The position numbers and the translations under genes were made by a program. Of a stretch of 64,000 bases of DNA, positions 55,189 through 64,000 are shown one piece after another (the stretch's first letter is position 1; each line of letters opens with the position of its first letter). Under the pieces are notes generated by a model, which saw only the letters and a program-made list of their open reading frames with translations, searched no databases and had not been told where the DNA came from. Where the stretch lies: NCBI GenBank assembly GCA_037145635.1, contig JBBCXB010000001.1, positions 1,054,001 through 1,118,000 of the forward strand. Reading direction: 5' to 3'. Origin of the DNA: JAATFS01 sp037145635. Lineage in GTDB: Bacteria; Pseudomonadota; Gammaproteobacteria; Xanthomonadales; Xanthomonadaceae.

Positions 55189-55204
55189 CGCAACCGCCGT
55201 GCCA
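55189..55204 (-). promoter_or_regulatory. Sigma-54 (-24/-12) promoter of the malic enzyme gene
   Basis: On the minus strand TGGCACGGCGGTTGCG: a perfect TGGCACG -24 block and TTGC -12 block at the required spacing. Predicted start near 55178, leader about 72 bases. Confidence 0.87.
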
Positions 55205-55713
55205 GCTTTTTAGTTTGCGCAAGTGATTGATTTAAAGGTGTATTTTTGTCGATCGGATGGGGTCTCGGGCGGCTTTCCGGAAATCCGCACGGCGCGCCGC
55301 ACGGGTTTCCGAACGGGCCTGCGACCGCCTGCCGCAGCACCGCAATGCCTCGGATGTGGAAGCGTCTGGCGGGCGCGCCTGGGGCGCGCCGGCTTCCGCG
55401 GACGGCGTCGAGCGCACGTGGCGGCCGCAGTCCGTGCGTGGAGCACGCGCCGGGGGGGCGCTGCGCGAGCCGCGGTGGGGAAGGGGGGCGTGTGCGCTCG
55501 GAAGCCGTGCGGCCGATCTAGGAAGTGCGCGCGAGAGGGCTGCGAGATGTGCGCCCGGGGAGAGGCGGCGAGTCCGGACCGAACGCGCGGGCCGCGTGCC
55601 CATCGACACCAGCGTCGGGTCCCTGGGCGGTCGCGCTCGGCCGTGGTTCGGTCAGCGCAGGGGGCCGCGGCGCGCGCGGCAGAAGGCCCGGGTCGCTTCG
55701 GCCCCGGCCGCGC
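55205..55713. other. Intergenic region upstream of malic enzyme
   Basis: About 510 bp. The first 50 bases are AT-rich with a TTGCGCAA palindrome (55215-55222), and TTTCCGGAAA occurs at 55274-55283; either could be an activator site for the sigma-54 promoter. From 55290 on it is GC-rich and unstructured, with open frames in several phases but no ribosome site or family match. I see no supported gene. Confidence 0.5.
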
Positions 55714-56253
55714 TCAGCGCCGGGCCAGCAGCACCAGCAGTGCGCCGGTGCCGCCCTGCGCGGCCGGCGCCGAATGGAAGGCGAGCACGTCGTTGCGCAG
55801 GCGCAGCAGCCGGTCCACCAGGTTCTTCAGGACCGGGGCGCCGCCGTCGGACTGGCGGCCCTTGCCGTGGATGATGCGCACGCAGCCGTATTCGTGCGCA
55901 TGCGCCTCGAGCAGGAACTGGCGCAGCAGGGCCTCGGCCTGCGCGGCGGTGGCGCCATGCAGGTCGAGCTCGTCCTGTACCGAGAACTGGCCCCGCTTCA
56001 GGCGCTGGAAGCTGCGCGGCGGCAGGGTGTCGCGCCGGTAGCTGGCGGTGTCGCCGGCCTCCAGCGGCGCGGTGTCGCGCAGCAGTCGCGCGAATTCGCC
56101 GTGGGCCTCGGCCTCGTCGCGCTCGGCCATGCGCGCCCGCGGTCGCGGACGCGGCTTGGCGTTGGCCGGCGCCGCGGTGGCCGGCAGCGGCGTCACCTCG
56201 CCGATCGCCGCGCGGAACAGCGCGCCGTCGTCTTCGTCTTCGGGATACGACAT
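55714..56253 (-). CDS. smrA: Smr-domain protein
   Basis: 179 residues. A Pro/Arg-rich flexible N terminus (PANAKPRPRPRARMAERDEAEAHGEF) and the motif LPPRSFQRLKRGQFSVQDELDLHG lead into the Smr domain (about 93-178): LDLHGATAAQAEALLRQFL, VRIIHGKGRQSDGG and VLAFHSAPAAQGGTGALLVLL carry the DLHG and HGKG signature. Smr domains nick or cleave nucleic acids; the MutS2-independent form has been linked to RNA cleavage in ribosome rescue. Divergent from surE with 99 bp between. Confidence 0.93.
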   Translation of the reverse strand: MSYPEDEDDGALFRAAIGEVTPLPATAAPANAKPRPRPRARMAERDEAEAHGEFARLLRDTAPLEAGDTASYRRDTLPPRSFQRLKRGQFSVQDELDLHGATAAQAEALLRQFLLEAHAHEYGCVRIIHGKGRQSDGGAPVLKNLVDRLLRLRNDVLAFHSAPAAQGGTGALLVLLARR

Positions 56254-56323
56254 GGGTCACAGCGTAGCGCGCCGGCGACGATGCGCAAGCGTGCCCGGCA
56301 GGCAAGCGGGCGGACGCATCCGG

Positions 56324-56329
56324 TATCAT
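56324..56329 (+). promoter_or_regulatory. Possible -10 element of surE
   Basis: TATCAT within CCGGTATCATGGCC, 23 bp before the surE ATG; no convincing -35. Confidence 0.4.
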
Positions 56330-56352
56330 GGCCGGGTTTTCCGAGGAGTCCC

Positions 56353-57132
56353 ATGCGCGTACTGGTTAGCAATGACGACGGTGTCGATGCCCCCGGCATC
56401 AGGATTCTCGCCGAGAAGCTGCGCGATGCGGGGCACGAGGTCATGGTGGTCGCCCCCGATCGCGACCGCTCCGGTGCCAGCAACTCGCTGACGCTGGACC
56501 TGCCGATCCGGACCAAGCGGCTCGATCCCCACACCTGCAGCGTCGCCGGCACCCCGACCGACTGCGTGCATCTGGCGCTGACCGGCATGCTCGACTACGA
56601 GCCGGACATCGTGGTGTCCGGGATCAACAACTCGGCCAACCTCGGCGACGACGTGATCTATTCGGGCACGGTGTCGGCGGCGATGGAGGGGCGTTTCCTC
56701 GGCCTGCCCGCGGTGGCCGTGTCGCTGGTGACCCGCAACCACCAGGCCCAGCACTACGCCACCGCCGCGCGCGCCGCGGTGGAGATCGTGGCGCGGCTGA
56801 AGGCCGATCCGCTGCCGGCCGACACCATCCTCAACGTCAACGTGCCGGACCTGGCCTGGGACCAGGTGCGCGGCTTCGAGGTCACCCGCCTGGGCAACCG
56901 CCACCGTTCCGAGCCATGCCTGCCGCAGAACGATCCGCGCGGCCACACCGTGTACTGGATCGGCCCGGCCGGTCCCGAGCAGGATGCCGGCGCCGGCACC
57001 GATTTCCATGCCGTGCGCACCGGGCACATCTCGATCACGCCGATCCATGTCGATCTCACCCGCTACCAGGCGCTGGAGAAGGTCGCCGGCTGGGTCGGCG
57101 GGCTGACCGACGCACTGGATTCGCCGGCATGA
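56353..57132 (+). CDS. surE: 5'-nucleotidase / survival protein SurE
   Basis: 259 residues; ATG with GAGG upstream. MRVLVSNDDGVDAPGI gives the metal-binding Asp8-Asp9 pair; APDRDRSGASNSLTLDLP, GTPTDCVHLAL and VVSGINNSANLGDDVIYSGTVSAAMEGRFLG are the family core. It dephosphorylates nucleoside monophosphates and short polyphosphate in stationary phase. The stop overlaps the pcm start, as in other proteobacteria. Confidence 0.98.
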   Translation: MRVLVSNDDGVDAPGIRILAEKLRDAGHEVMVVAPDRDRSGASNSLTLDLPIRTKRLDPHTCSVAGTPTDCVHLALTGMLDYEPDIVVSGINNSANLGDDVIYSGTVSAAMEGRFLGLPAVAVSLVTRNHQAQHYATAARAAVEIVARLKADPLPADTILNVNVPDLAWDQVRGFEVTRLGNRHRSEPCLPQNDPRGHTVYWIGPAGPEQDAGAGTDFHAVRTGHISITPIHVDLTRYQALEKVAGWVGGLTDALDSPA

Positions 57133-57806
57133 CGCCGCGGCTGCGCCTGCAACCGGAGGCGGTGGGCATCGGCATGACCTCCCAGCGCGTGCGCGACCGG
57201 CTGGTCGACCGCCTGCGCGAGGCCGGCATCCAGGACGAGAGCGTGCTCAACGCGGTGCGCACCGTGCCTCGCCACCTGTTCATCGACGAGGCGCTGGCCT
57301 CGCGCGCCTACGAGGACACCGCGCTGCCGATCGGCCATGGCCAGACCATCTCGCAGCCATGGGTGGTGGCGCGGATGACCGAGGCGGTGCTGCAGACCGC
57401 GCCCCGCAAGGTGCTCGAGGTCGGCACCGGCTCCGGCTACCAGGGCGCGATCCTCGCGGCCCTGGGCCTGGAGGTCTACACCGTGGAGCGCATCGGCGAC
57501 CTGCTGCGGCAGGCGCGCAAGCGCTTCCGCCAGCTCGGCATGAACGTGCGCAGCAAGCACGACGACGGCCGCATCGGCTGGCCCGAGCACGGTCCCTACG
57601 ACGCAATCGTGGTGACCGCCGCGGCACCGGCGCTGGTGAACGCGCTGGTCGACCAGCTCGGCGTCGGCGGGCGGCTGGTCGCCCCGGTCGGCGGCCCGTC
57701 GTCGCAGTCGCTGGTGCAACTCACCCGCGCCGCCGACGGGACGGTCGCGCAGCAGGTTCTGGCGCCGGTCACGTTCGTGCCCCTGTTGTCGGGCATGCTG
57801 GACTGA
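57129..57806 (+). CDS. pcm: Protein-L-isoaspartate O-methyltransferase
   Basis: 225 residues, start ATG overlapping surE by four bases. Motifs: SQRVRDRLVDRLREAGI, VPRHLFIDEALASRAYEDTALPIGHGQTISQPWVVA, AdoMet motif LEVGTGSGYQGAILA, and YDAIVVTAAAP. It methylates damaged isoaspartyl residues to start their repair. Part of surE-pcm-yqaA-nlpD. Confidence 0.98.
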   Translation: MTPRLRLQPEAVGIGMTSQRVRDRLVDRLREAGIQDESVLNAVRTVPRHLFIDEALASRAYEDTALPIGHGQTISQPWVVARMTEAVLQTAPRKVLEVGTGSGYQGAILAALGLEVYTVERIGDLLRQARKRFRQLGMNVRSKHDDGRIGWPEHGPYDAIVVTAAAPALVNALVDQLGVGGRLVAPVGGPSSQSLVQLTRAADGTVAQQVLAPVTFVPLLSGMLD

Positions 57807-57823
57807 ACCCTCGGAATGAATCG

Positions 57824-58432
57824 ATGAAGATATTTGGGCCGCTCTACGACCTGGCCATCCGCGGGTCCCGCCATCGCCGTGCGCCGGCACTGCTGACCGG
57901 GCTGAGTTTCGTCGAGGGCTTCATCTTCCCGGTGCCGCCGGAAGTGATGCTGGCGCCGATGTCGCTGGCGCAGCCGCGGCGTGCGCTCTGGTTCGCCACG
58001 CTGAGCCTGCTCGGCTCGCTGGCCGGCGCGATGCTGGGCTACCTGCTGGGCCACTTCGCGTTCGCGGCGGCGCAGCCGCTGATCGAATGGCTGGGCTGGA
58101 CCGCCAAGATCGACGAACAGGTGCAGCACCTGCGGCAGGTGGTCGCCGAATCGCCCTGGCGGGCGTTCTGGCTGCTGGTGCTGGTGGGGTTCACTCCGAT
58201 CCCGCTGAAGGTCTTCACCTGGGCATCGGGTATCGTCGGCGTGCCGGTGCTGCCGTTCCTGGCCAGCATGCTGGTCGGCCGCGGCAAGCGCGTGTACCTG
58301 GTGGCCGGGGCGATCCGCCTGGGCGGTGCCCGCGCCGAGGCCGCGCTGCATCGCTGGATCGAGCCGTTGGGATGGATCGCCAGCCTGGTGCTGGTCGGAT
58401 TGGCGGGCTGGCTGGTATGGAGCGCAATGTAG
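57824..58432 (+). CDS. YqaA/DedA-family (VTT-domain) membrane protein
   Basis: 202 residues. Inner-membrane protein with re-entrant and transmembrane segments: GLSFVEGFIFPVPPEVMLAPMSL, FATLSLLGSLAGAMLGYLLGHFAF, FWLLVLVGFTPIPLKVFTWASGIVGVP and a C-terminal helix. The E-x9-R-like and G-F/Y-T-P-I-P motifs mark the DedA/VTT superfamily, implicated in lipid scrambling or undecaprenyl phosphate recycling. It is regularly found between pcm and nlpD in Xanthomonadaceae. Confidence 0.9.
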   Translation: MKIFGPLYDLAIRGSRHRRAPALLTGLSFVEGFIFPVPPEVMLAPMSLAQPRRALWFATLSLLGSLAGAMLGYLLGHFAFAAAQPLIEWLGWTAKIDEQVQHLRQVVAESPWRAFWLLVLVGFTPIPLKVFTWASGIVGVPVLPFLASMLVGRGKRVYLVAGAIRLGGARAEAALHRWIEPLGWIASLVLVGLAGWLVWSAM

Positions 58433-58443
58433 GAATGGCAACG

Positions 58444-59214
58444 ATGCAGATGGGCAAACTGAGCAACGCCGCGGCCATGCTGCTGATCGCCGGCCTGCTG
58501 GGCGCGTGCAGCAGCGCCTCGGTGGTGCGGACCCCGGGCGGCGGCGGGGGCGGCAAGGGCGCGGCGGCGCCGCAGCGCAGCTCGGTGCCGCGCCCGGGCG
58601 CCACCGTCACCGTGCAGCGCGGCGACACCCTCTACGCCATCTCGCGCCGCACCAACATCCTGCCGCAGGACCTGGCCGCCTGGAACGGGTTGTCCGCGCC
58701 GAACACCATCTATCCGGGCCAGACCCTGCGGCTGTATCCGCCGGGTGCCCGCGGGGCCGGGACGCCGGCACGTTCGCCGATCGCCGGGTCGGTGCCGGCG
58801 CCGATGCGCCCGACCACCCCGGCCCCGGCGCCGGTGAGCAGCGGCTTCAGCTGGCGCTGGCCGGCCGACGGCCCGGTGGTAGGCAGCTTCGTCTCCGGCG
58901 AGACCACCAAGCAGGGCGTGGACATCGCCGGCGCCAGCGGCCAGGCCGTGCGCGCCGCCGCCGATGGCGTGGTGGTGTACTCCGGCGCCGGCCTGGTCGG
59001 CTACGGCGAGCTGGTCATCATCAAGCACAACGAGCAGTGGCTGTCGGCGTACGGCCACAACCGCAAGCGCCTGGTCAACGAGGGCCAGAGCGTCAAGGCG
59101 GGCCAGCAGATCGCCGAGATGGGGCGCAGCGGCGCGCAGCGCGACATGCTGCACTTCGAGATCCGCTACAACGGCAAGCCGGTGGATCCGATGCTCTACC
59201 TGCCGCGCAAGTGA
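58444..59214 (+). CDS. nlpD: Murein-hydrolase activator NlpD (LysM + LytM lipoprotein)
   Basis: 256 residues from ATG 58444 (AGGA nine bases upstream; starts at 58417 and 58435 are possible). Lipobox LLGACSS gives an outer- or inner-membrane lipoprotein. A Gly-rich linker leads to LysM (about 43-90, VTVQRGDTLYAISRRTNILPQDLAAWN) and a degenerate LytM/M23 domain (about 140-252, FSWRWPADGPVVGSF, GVDIAGASGQAVRAAADGVVVYSG). LytM zinc ligands are incomplete (GVDIAG instead of G-H-D), so it should activate an amidase instead of cutting murein itself. rpoS does not follow here. Confidence 0.94.
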   Translation: MQMGKLSNAAAMLLIAGLLGACSSASVVRTPGGGGGGKGAAAPQRSSVPRPGATVTVQRGDTLYAISRRTNILPQDLAAWNGLSAPNTIYPGQTLRLYPPGARGAGTPARSPIAGSVPAPMRPTTPAPAPVSSGFSWRWPADGPVVGSFVSGETTKQGVDIAGASGQAVRAAADGVVVYSGAGLVGYGELVIIKHNEQWLSAYGHNRKRLVNEGQSVKAGQQIAEMGRSGAQRDMLHFEIRYNGKPVDPMLYLPRK

Positions 59215-59328
59215 GGCGGCCGCACCAGCGCCGGCCTCGACCGTAGGCGCAGGCCCCGACCAGATCCGCCCGAACGATCGGTCCCCGGCCGGTCCCCGCC
59301 GCGGCCGGGCGATGTCCCGCGGCCGGAC

Positions 59329-59709
59329 TCAGCCCGCCGGCGGCAGGATCATCGCCAGCGCGACCTTGCGGCCCTCGCTGGCCAGCACGTTGTAGGTGCG
59401 AGCCGCCGCCGCATTGGTCATGGCTTCCAGGCCGATGCCGCGGGTCAGGCATGCCGCCAGCACCTCGGCGGGCGGGAACGCCTGGCGCTCGCCGGTGCCC
59501 AGCAGCACCAGCGCCGGTCCCAGCGCCAGCACCGCGTCCAGGTCGCCGGGCCGCAGCCCGGCCGCGGCCGTCACCGGCCAGTCCTCGACCAGTTCGTCGG
59601 GCATCAGGATGAAGCTGCGCTGCAGGATCCGCTCGTTCACCTTGGCCTGGCGGCCGTCGGCGGAGCGCAGGGCATAGGTGTAATCGGGATGTTCCTGGGT
59701 CAGTAGCAT
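59329..59709 (-). CDS. Mth938/DUF498-family protein
   Basis: 126 residues. Pattern SADGRQAKVNERILQRSFILMPDELVEDWPV, ALGPALVLLGTGERQAFPP and GIGLEAMTNAAAARTYNVLASEGRKVALAMIL matches the Mth938-like domain (NDUFAF3-type fold). The function in bacteria is unknown; the human relative helps complex I assembly. Same strand as yhbY and 16 bp downstream of it, so both are probably one transcript. Confidence 0.9.
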   Translation of the reverse strand: MLLTQEHPDYTYALRSADGRQAKVNERILQRSFILMPDELVEDWPVTAAAGLRPGDLDAVLALGPALVLLGTGERQAFPPAEVLAACLTRGIGLEAMTNAAAARTYNVLASEGRKVALAMILPPAG

Positions 59710-59725
59710 GGCGGGCCCGGGGCGC

Positions 59726-60031
59726 TCAGCTGCGCGGCAGCACGATCTGGCGCTTTTCCTTGCTCGGGCGGTAGAAGATGGCGACGTGGCCGATCCGCTG
59801 CACCAGGGCGCTGCCGGACCGGTCGGCCAGCTCGGCGATGATCGCGTCGCGCGCGTCGCGGTCCTCGGCGGCGACCTTGACCTTGATCAGCTCGTGCCGC
59901 TCAAGCACTTCCTCCAGCTCCGCCAGGAAGGCCGGGGTCACGCCCTTGCCGCCGATCTGCAGCAACGCCTTGAGGTCATGGGCCTGGCCGCGCAGGAAAC
60001 GGTTCTGGGCGGAAGTAAGAGCGATAGACAT
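59726..60031 (-). CDS. yhbY: YhbY-type CRM-domain RNA-binding protein
   Basis: 101 residues from MSIALTSAQNRFLRGQAHDLKALLQIGGKGVTPAFLAELE. The GxxG loop (IGGKG) and LIKVKVAA, RIGHVAIFYRP are the CRS1/YhbY (CRM) fold. In E. coli it associates with pre-50S ribosomal particles. Divergent from rlmE with 65 bp between, the standard order in gammaproteobacteria. Confidence 0.95.
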   Translation of the reverse strand: MSIALTSAQNRFLRGQAHDLKALLQIGGKGVTPAFLAELEEVLERHELIKVKVAAEDRDARDAIIAELADRSGSALVQRIGHVAIFYRPSKEKRQIVLPRS

Positions 60032-60064
60032 GCAGGATCTAAGGGAAGCCAAGGGGGTTCAGGG

Positions 60065-60070
60065 TATCAT
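60065..60070 (+). promoter_or_regulatory. Possible -10 element of rlmE
   Basis: TATCAT within GGGTATCATGGCC, 26 bp before the rlmE ATG, near-identical to the surE context. Confidence 0.4.
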
Positions 60071-60096
60071 GGCCCTCCCTCCGGACCCGCCTTCCC

Positions 60097-60729
60097 ATGG
60101 TCACCCGCAGCAAGAGCAGCCAGCGTTGGCTCAAGGAACACTTCTCCGATCCGTTCGTGAAGAAGGCGCAGGCCGAAGGCATGCGCTCGCGCGCCGCGTA
60201 CAAGCTGGAGGAGGTGCTGCAGCGCGACCGGCTGCTGCGTCCGGACATGGTGGTGGTCGATCTCGGCGCCGCGCCCGGCGGCTGGTCGCAGCAGGTCCGC
60301 AAGTCGATGGGCGACCGCGGCCGCGTGTTCGCCCTGGACATCCTGGAGATGCCGCCCCTGGCCGGGGTGGAGTTCCTTCACGGGGACTTCAGGGAGGAAG
60401 CCGTCCTATCGCAGTTCGAAGCGATGCTGGGGGCGCAGCCGGTGGACCTTGTGCTGTCGGATATGGCCCCCAATAAGAGCGGTATGGATGCGGTCGACCA
60501 GCCGCGGATGATGCACCTGGCGGAACTGGCGATGGATTTCGCCGACCGCCATCTGAAGCCGGGCGGGGCGTTCCTGATCAAGCTGTTCCAGGGCGTCGGC
60601 TCCGACGACTACATCCGCGAACTGCGCCGCCGCTATGACAAGGTGTCCATTCGCAAGCCGGCGGCCTCGCGCAAGCGCTCCCCGGAGGTTTATGCGCTCG
60701 GTCAGGGCAAGCGTGCCCAGATCAAGTAA
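60097..60729 (+). CDS. rlmE: 23S rRNA (uridine-2'-O)-methyltransferase RlmE (FtsJ/RrmJ)
   Basis: 210 residues. Catalytic tetrad Lys36, Asp122, Lys162 and Glu197 (SRAAYKLEE, LSDMAPNKSG, FLIKLFQG, KRSPEVYALG) with the AdoMet motif VVVDLGAAPGGWSQ. It methylates U2552 of 23S rRNA late in 50S assembly. ftsH follows 72 bp downstream on the same strand. Confidence 0.98.
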   Translation: MVTRSKSSQRWLKEHFSDPFVKKAQAEGMRSRAAYKLEEVLQRDRLLRPDMVVVDLGAAPGGWSQQVRKSMGDRGRVFALDILEMPPLAGVEFLHGDFREEAVLSQFEAMLGAQPVDLVLSDMAPNKSGMDAVDQPRMMHLAELAMDFADRHLKPGGAFLIKLFQGVGSDDYIRELRRRYDKVSIRKPAASRKRSPEVYALGQGKRAQIK

Positions 60730-60801
60730 GCTGCCCACGCAGACCGCGCCCTGGCGCGTCGAACCGCGCCAAACATAGAGAGTAGAGGGACACCGGAGCC
60801 A

Positions 60802-62745
<1,944 letters not shown>

Positions 62746-62778
62746 TCGGCCGGCGCTGATCCGGGAATGTGGCGACAC

Positions 62779-62807
62779 GAGGCCAGGAAGCGATTCCTGG
62801 CCTCTTT
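62779..62807 (+). terminator. Rho-independent terminator of ftsH
   Basis: An 11-bp stem GAGGCCAGGAA/TTCCTGGCCTC with loop GCGA is followed by TTTCGTT. Confidence 0.9.
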
Positions 62808-63157
62808 CGTTGGGGGCGCGGGAGGGGGTGCCGCGGGAATGACCGGATCCCGGTTTGCCCGGGCCGGTCCTGCAGGTGTGGTGCCGGGCCTGTAGGCGGT
62901 GCAGGTGCCGCGCGGGGTCCGTAAGCCCGCAGCGCGAGCGAGGGTCGATCGGTGCGCTCGTGGACGCGGGCGCGTGTCCGCCCGGCTTCCGGCGCGCCCA
63001 GCGCCGTCGCGGCACCGCCGCGGTGAGCATCGACGCCGCATGCGTACCTTGCCGCGGGTGCAGACACAGGCGTCGGGCTGCCACTGCGGCCACGTCGCAC
63101 GACGCGCACCGTGCCGCGCGCGCGCAGCCGGCGGCCGGGCGCGCCAGCGCCGCGCGG
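62808..63157. other. Intergenic region downstream of ftsH
   Basis: About 350 bp of GC-rich sequence. An open frame runs through it into the next gene, but its composition (Arg/Cys/Ala-rich) is unlike coding sequence here and lacks a ribosome site. I see no supported gene. Confidence 0.5.
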
Positions 63158-63163
63158 TATCAT
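63158..63163 (+). promoter_or_regulatory. Possible -10 element of the secreted protein gene at 63206
   Basis: TATCAT in CGCGGTATCATGACCGG, the same context as upstream of surE and rlmE. Confidence 0.4.
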
Positions 63164-63205
63164 GACCGGCTGGCTCGTTCGGAGTCGTTATTGCAGGAGT
63201 TGTCG

Positions 63206-63664
63206 ATGTCCATCCTCCGGAACCTTCGTCGTCGCGTCGCCCCGGCGCTGGTCGCAGTGCTGCTTCTCGGCGCGGTCGCCACCGCGCACGCCGATGCGCC
63301 CCGCCCTCCGGTGGCCAAGTACGTCAAGGCCTACGCCGCCGGCGAGGGCGCCAAGGTCTTCACCCTGCGCTACGACGCGCCGGAGAAGCAGCAGGCGCTG
63401 GTCCAGGTGACCGGCATCGACCATGCGCTGGACGGCCGCATCCTGCGCGCCTCGGTGCAGGCCACCGCCCGGGACACGCGCTACACCGTGGAGCTGCAGG
63501 GGCGCCCGTTCGTGCTGCTGATCGTCGCCGGCGAAGGCGGTGGCGAGCTGTACCTGCCCGGCGCGCCGCGCGCCGAACGCGTGCGCTACGACGAAGACCT
63601 GTCGGAGCAGGGCAATGCCCAGCACTTCCTGACCGCCTACCAGGAACAGGCCGCCGCCCGCTGA
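63206..63664 (+). CDS. Hypothetical secreted protein
   Basis: 152 residues with AGGAG upstream. Signal peptide 1-30 (ALVAVLLLGAVATAHADA). The mature part is a strand-rich domain of about 120 residues (GAKVFTLRYDAPEKQQALVQVTGIDHALDGRILRA, YTVELQGRPFVLLIV, GELYLPGAPRAERVRYDE), single domain without cysteines or catalytic motifs that I recognise. Probably periplasmic; found alone after the ftsH terminator. Confidence 0.8.
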   Translation: MSILRNLRRRVAPALVAVLLLGAVATAHADAPRPPVAKYVKAYAAGEGAKVFTLRYDAPEKQQALVQVTGIDHALDGRILRASVQATARDTRYTVELQGRPFVLLIVAGEGGGELYLPGAPRAERVRYDEDLSEQGNAQHFLTAYQEQAAAR

Positions 63665-63800
63665 CGGGCCGGCGGCAGGCGTCGCTCGCCGTCCGCAACG
63701 CGCGCGCCGGAACCGCGCCTGGCGCGGGCGCCGGTAGGCAGCCGCTCTCCCGCTGCGCGACAATGGCGGCCTGTTGCTGTCCTGGAAGAGAGTCGCCGCC

Positions 63801-63980
63801 ATGTCCATCCCGCCGTCACGGCCACCGTCCTATGCCCTGGAAATCGTCATCGCCACCGTGGTCGGGGCGGCGGCCGGCCTGTGGCTGGACAACCTGGTGG
63901 TCGGCAGCGGCATCGGCATCGCCCTGGGAGCGGTGCTAAGCGTGCTCAAGATGCAGCGCGCCCGCCGCGGGGAGGACTGA
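63801..63980 (+). CDS. Small two-helix membrane protein (AtpZ/AtpI-like)
   Basis: 59 residues. Two hydrophobic helices (YALEIVIATVVGAAAGLWL and VVGSGIGIALGAVLSVLKM) joined by a short loop resemble AtpI/AtpZ-type small proteins with the G-x3-D/G pattern, but ATP synthase genes are absent here. The stop overlaps the next start (TGATG). Confidence 0.7.
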   Translation: MSIPPSRPPSYALEIVIATVVGAAAGLWLDNLVVGSGIGIALGAVLSVLKMQRARRGED

Positions 63981-64000
63981 TGTTCGACTTCGCGCCGGAA
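63980..64000 (+). CDS. Start of the next gene (probably dihydropteroate synthase folP), truncated by the window
   Basis: ATG at 63980 with GGGGAGGA upstream gives MFDFAPE before the window ends. folP commonly follows ftsH in this family and often begins MFD, so folP is a guess from gene order only. Confidence 0.45.

Noticed and set aside
55223..55713. Several open frames between malic enzyme and smr
   Set aside because: All are Arg/Ala/Gly-rich, overlap each other in different frames and lack ribosome sites or motifs.

Overview
The window is very GC-rich (I estimate close to 70%) and reads as a chromosomal segment of a gammaproteobacterium of the Xanthomonadaceae/Lysobacteraceae (Lysobacter, Luteimonas, Pseudoxanthomonas or a relative). 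The evidence is the conserved backbone parE, pyrG-kdsA-eno-ftsB-ispD-ispF-truD, surE-pcm-yqaA-nlpD, yhbY|rlmE-ftsH, plus a LexA-type box of the TTAG-N6-TRCTA form known from this family. I see no tRNA, rRNA, CRISPR array, transposase, integrase or phage gene.

Layout. 1-5.2 kb: the end of a heavy-metal RND efflux operon (CzcC, CzcB and CzcA types). 5.3-11.2 kb: accessory genes, including a TetR repressor divergent from a TetX-like flavin monooxygenase across two near-identical operators, a thermonuclease-like secreted protein, a stand-alone STN-domain protein, CsbD and a second FAD monooxygenase. 11.3-21.9 kb: a signalling block. A bacteriophytochrome kinase, a small response regulator and a hybrid kinase form a tight minus-strand operon. 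Facing them are cho (a UvrC-like nuclease behind a LexA box) and a KaiC-like ATPase overlapping a second hybrid kinase. 22-29.4 kb: an H-NS-type protein, an RcnB-like protein, flavin oxidoreductases, an HlyC/CorC-family protein with ExoD, and a DUF47-Pit phosphate transport pair. 29.8-41.7 kb: S10 peptidase, Cdh, ParE and the pyrG-to-truD housekeeping run.

41.7-55.2 kb is the most interesting part. Between truD and the smr/surE region lie about 14 kb of C4-dicarboxylate genes: a DctB/DctD-type sigma-54 two-component system, an AEC permease, a three-gene operon (2Fe-2S plus 2x4Fe-4S protein, FrdA-like flavoprotein, NuoF-like NADH dehydrogenase subunit), an AspT-family exchanger and a malic enzyme. 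Three close matches to the sigma-54 -24/-12 consensus precede the permease, the three-gene operon and malic enzyme. My reading is a DctBD-controlled module in which malate is imported, part is oxidised by malic enzyme to give NADH, and part (as fumarate) is reduced by a soluble NADH:fumarate reductase-like complex, with succinate leaving through the AspT-type carrier. This is an inference from gene content and promoters. A 126-bp duplicate of the NuoF-like gene sits directly behind truD and marks a past rearrangement.

55.7-64 kb: Smr protein, surE-pcm-yqaA-nlpD, a DUF498 protein, yhbY, rlmE, ftsH, two small proteins and the first codons of what is probably folP.
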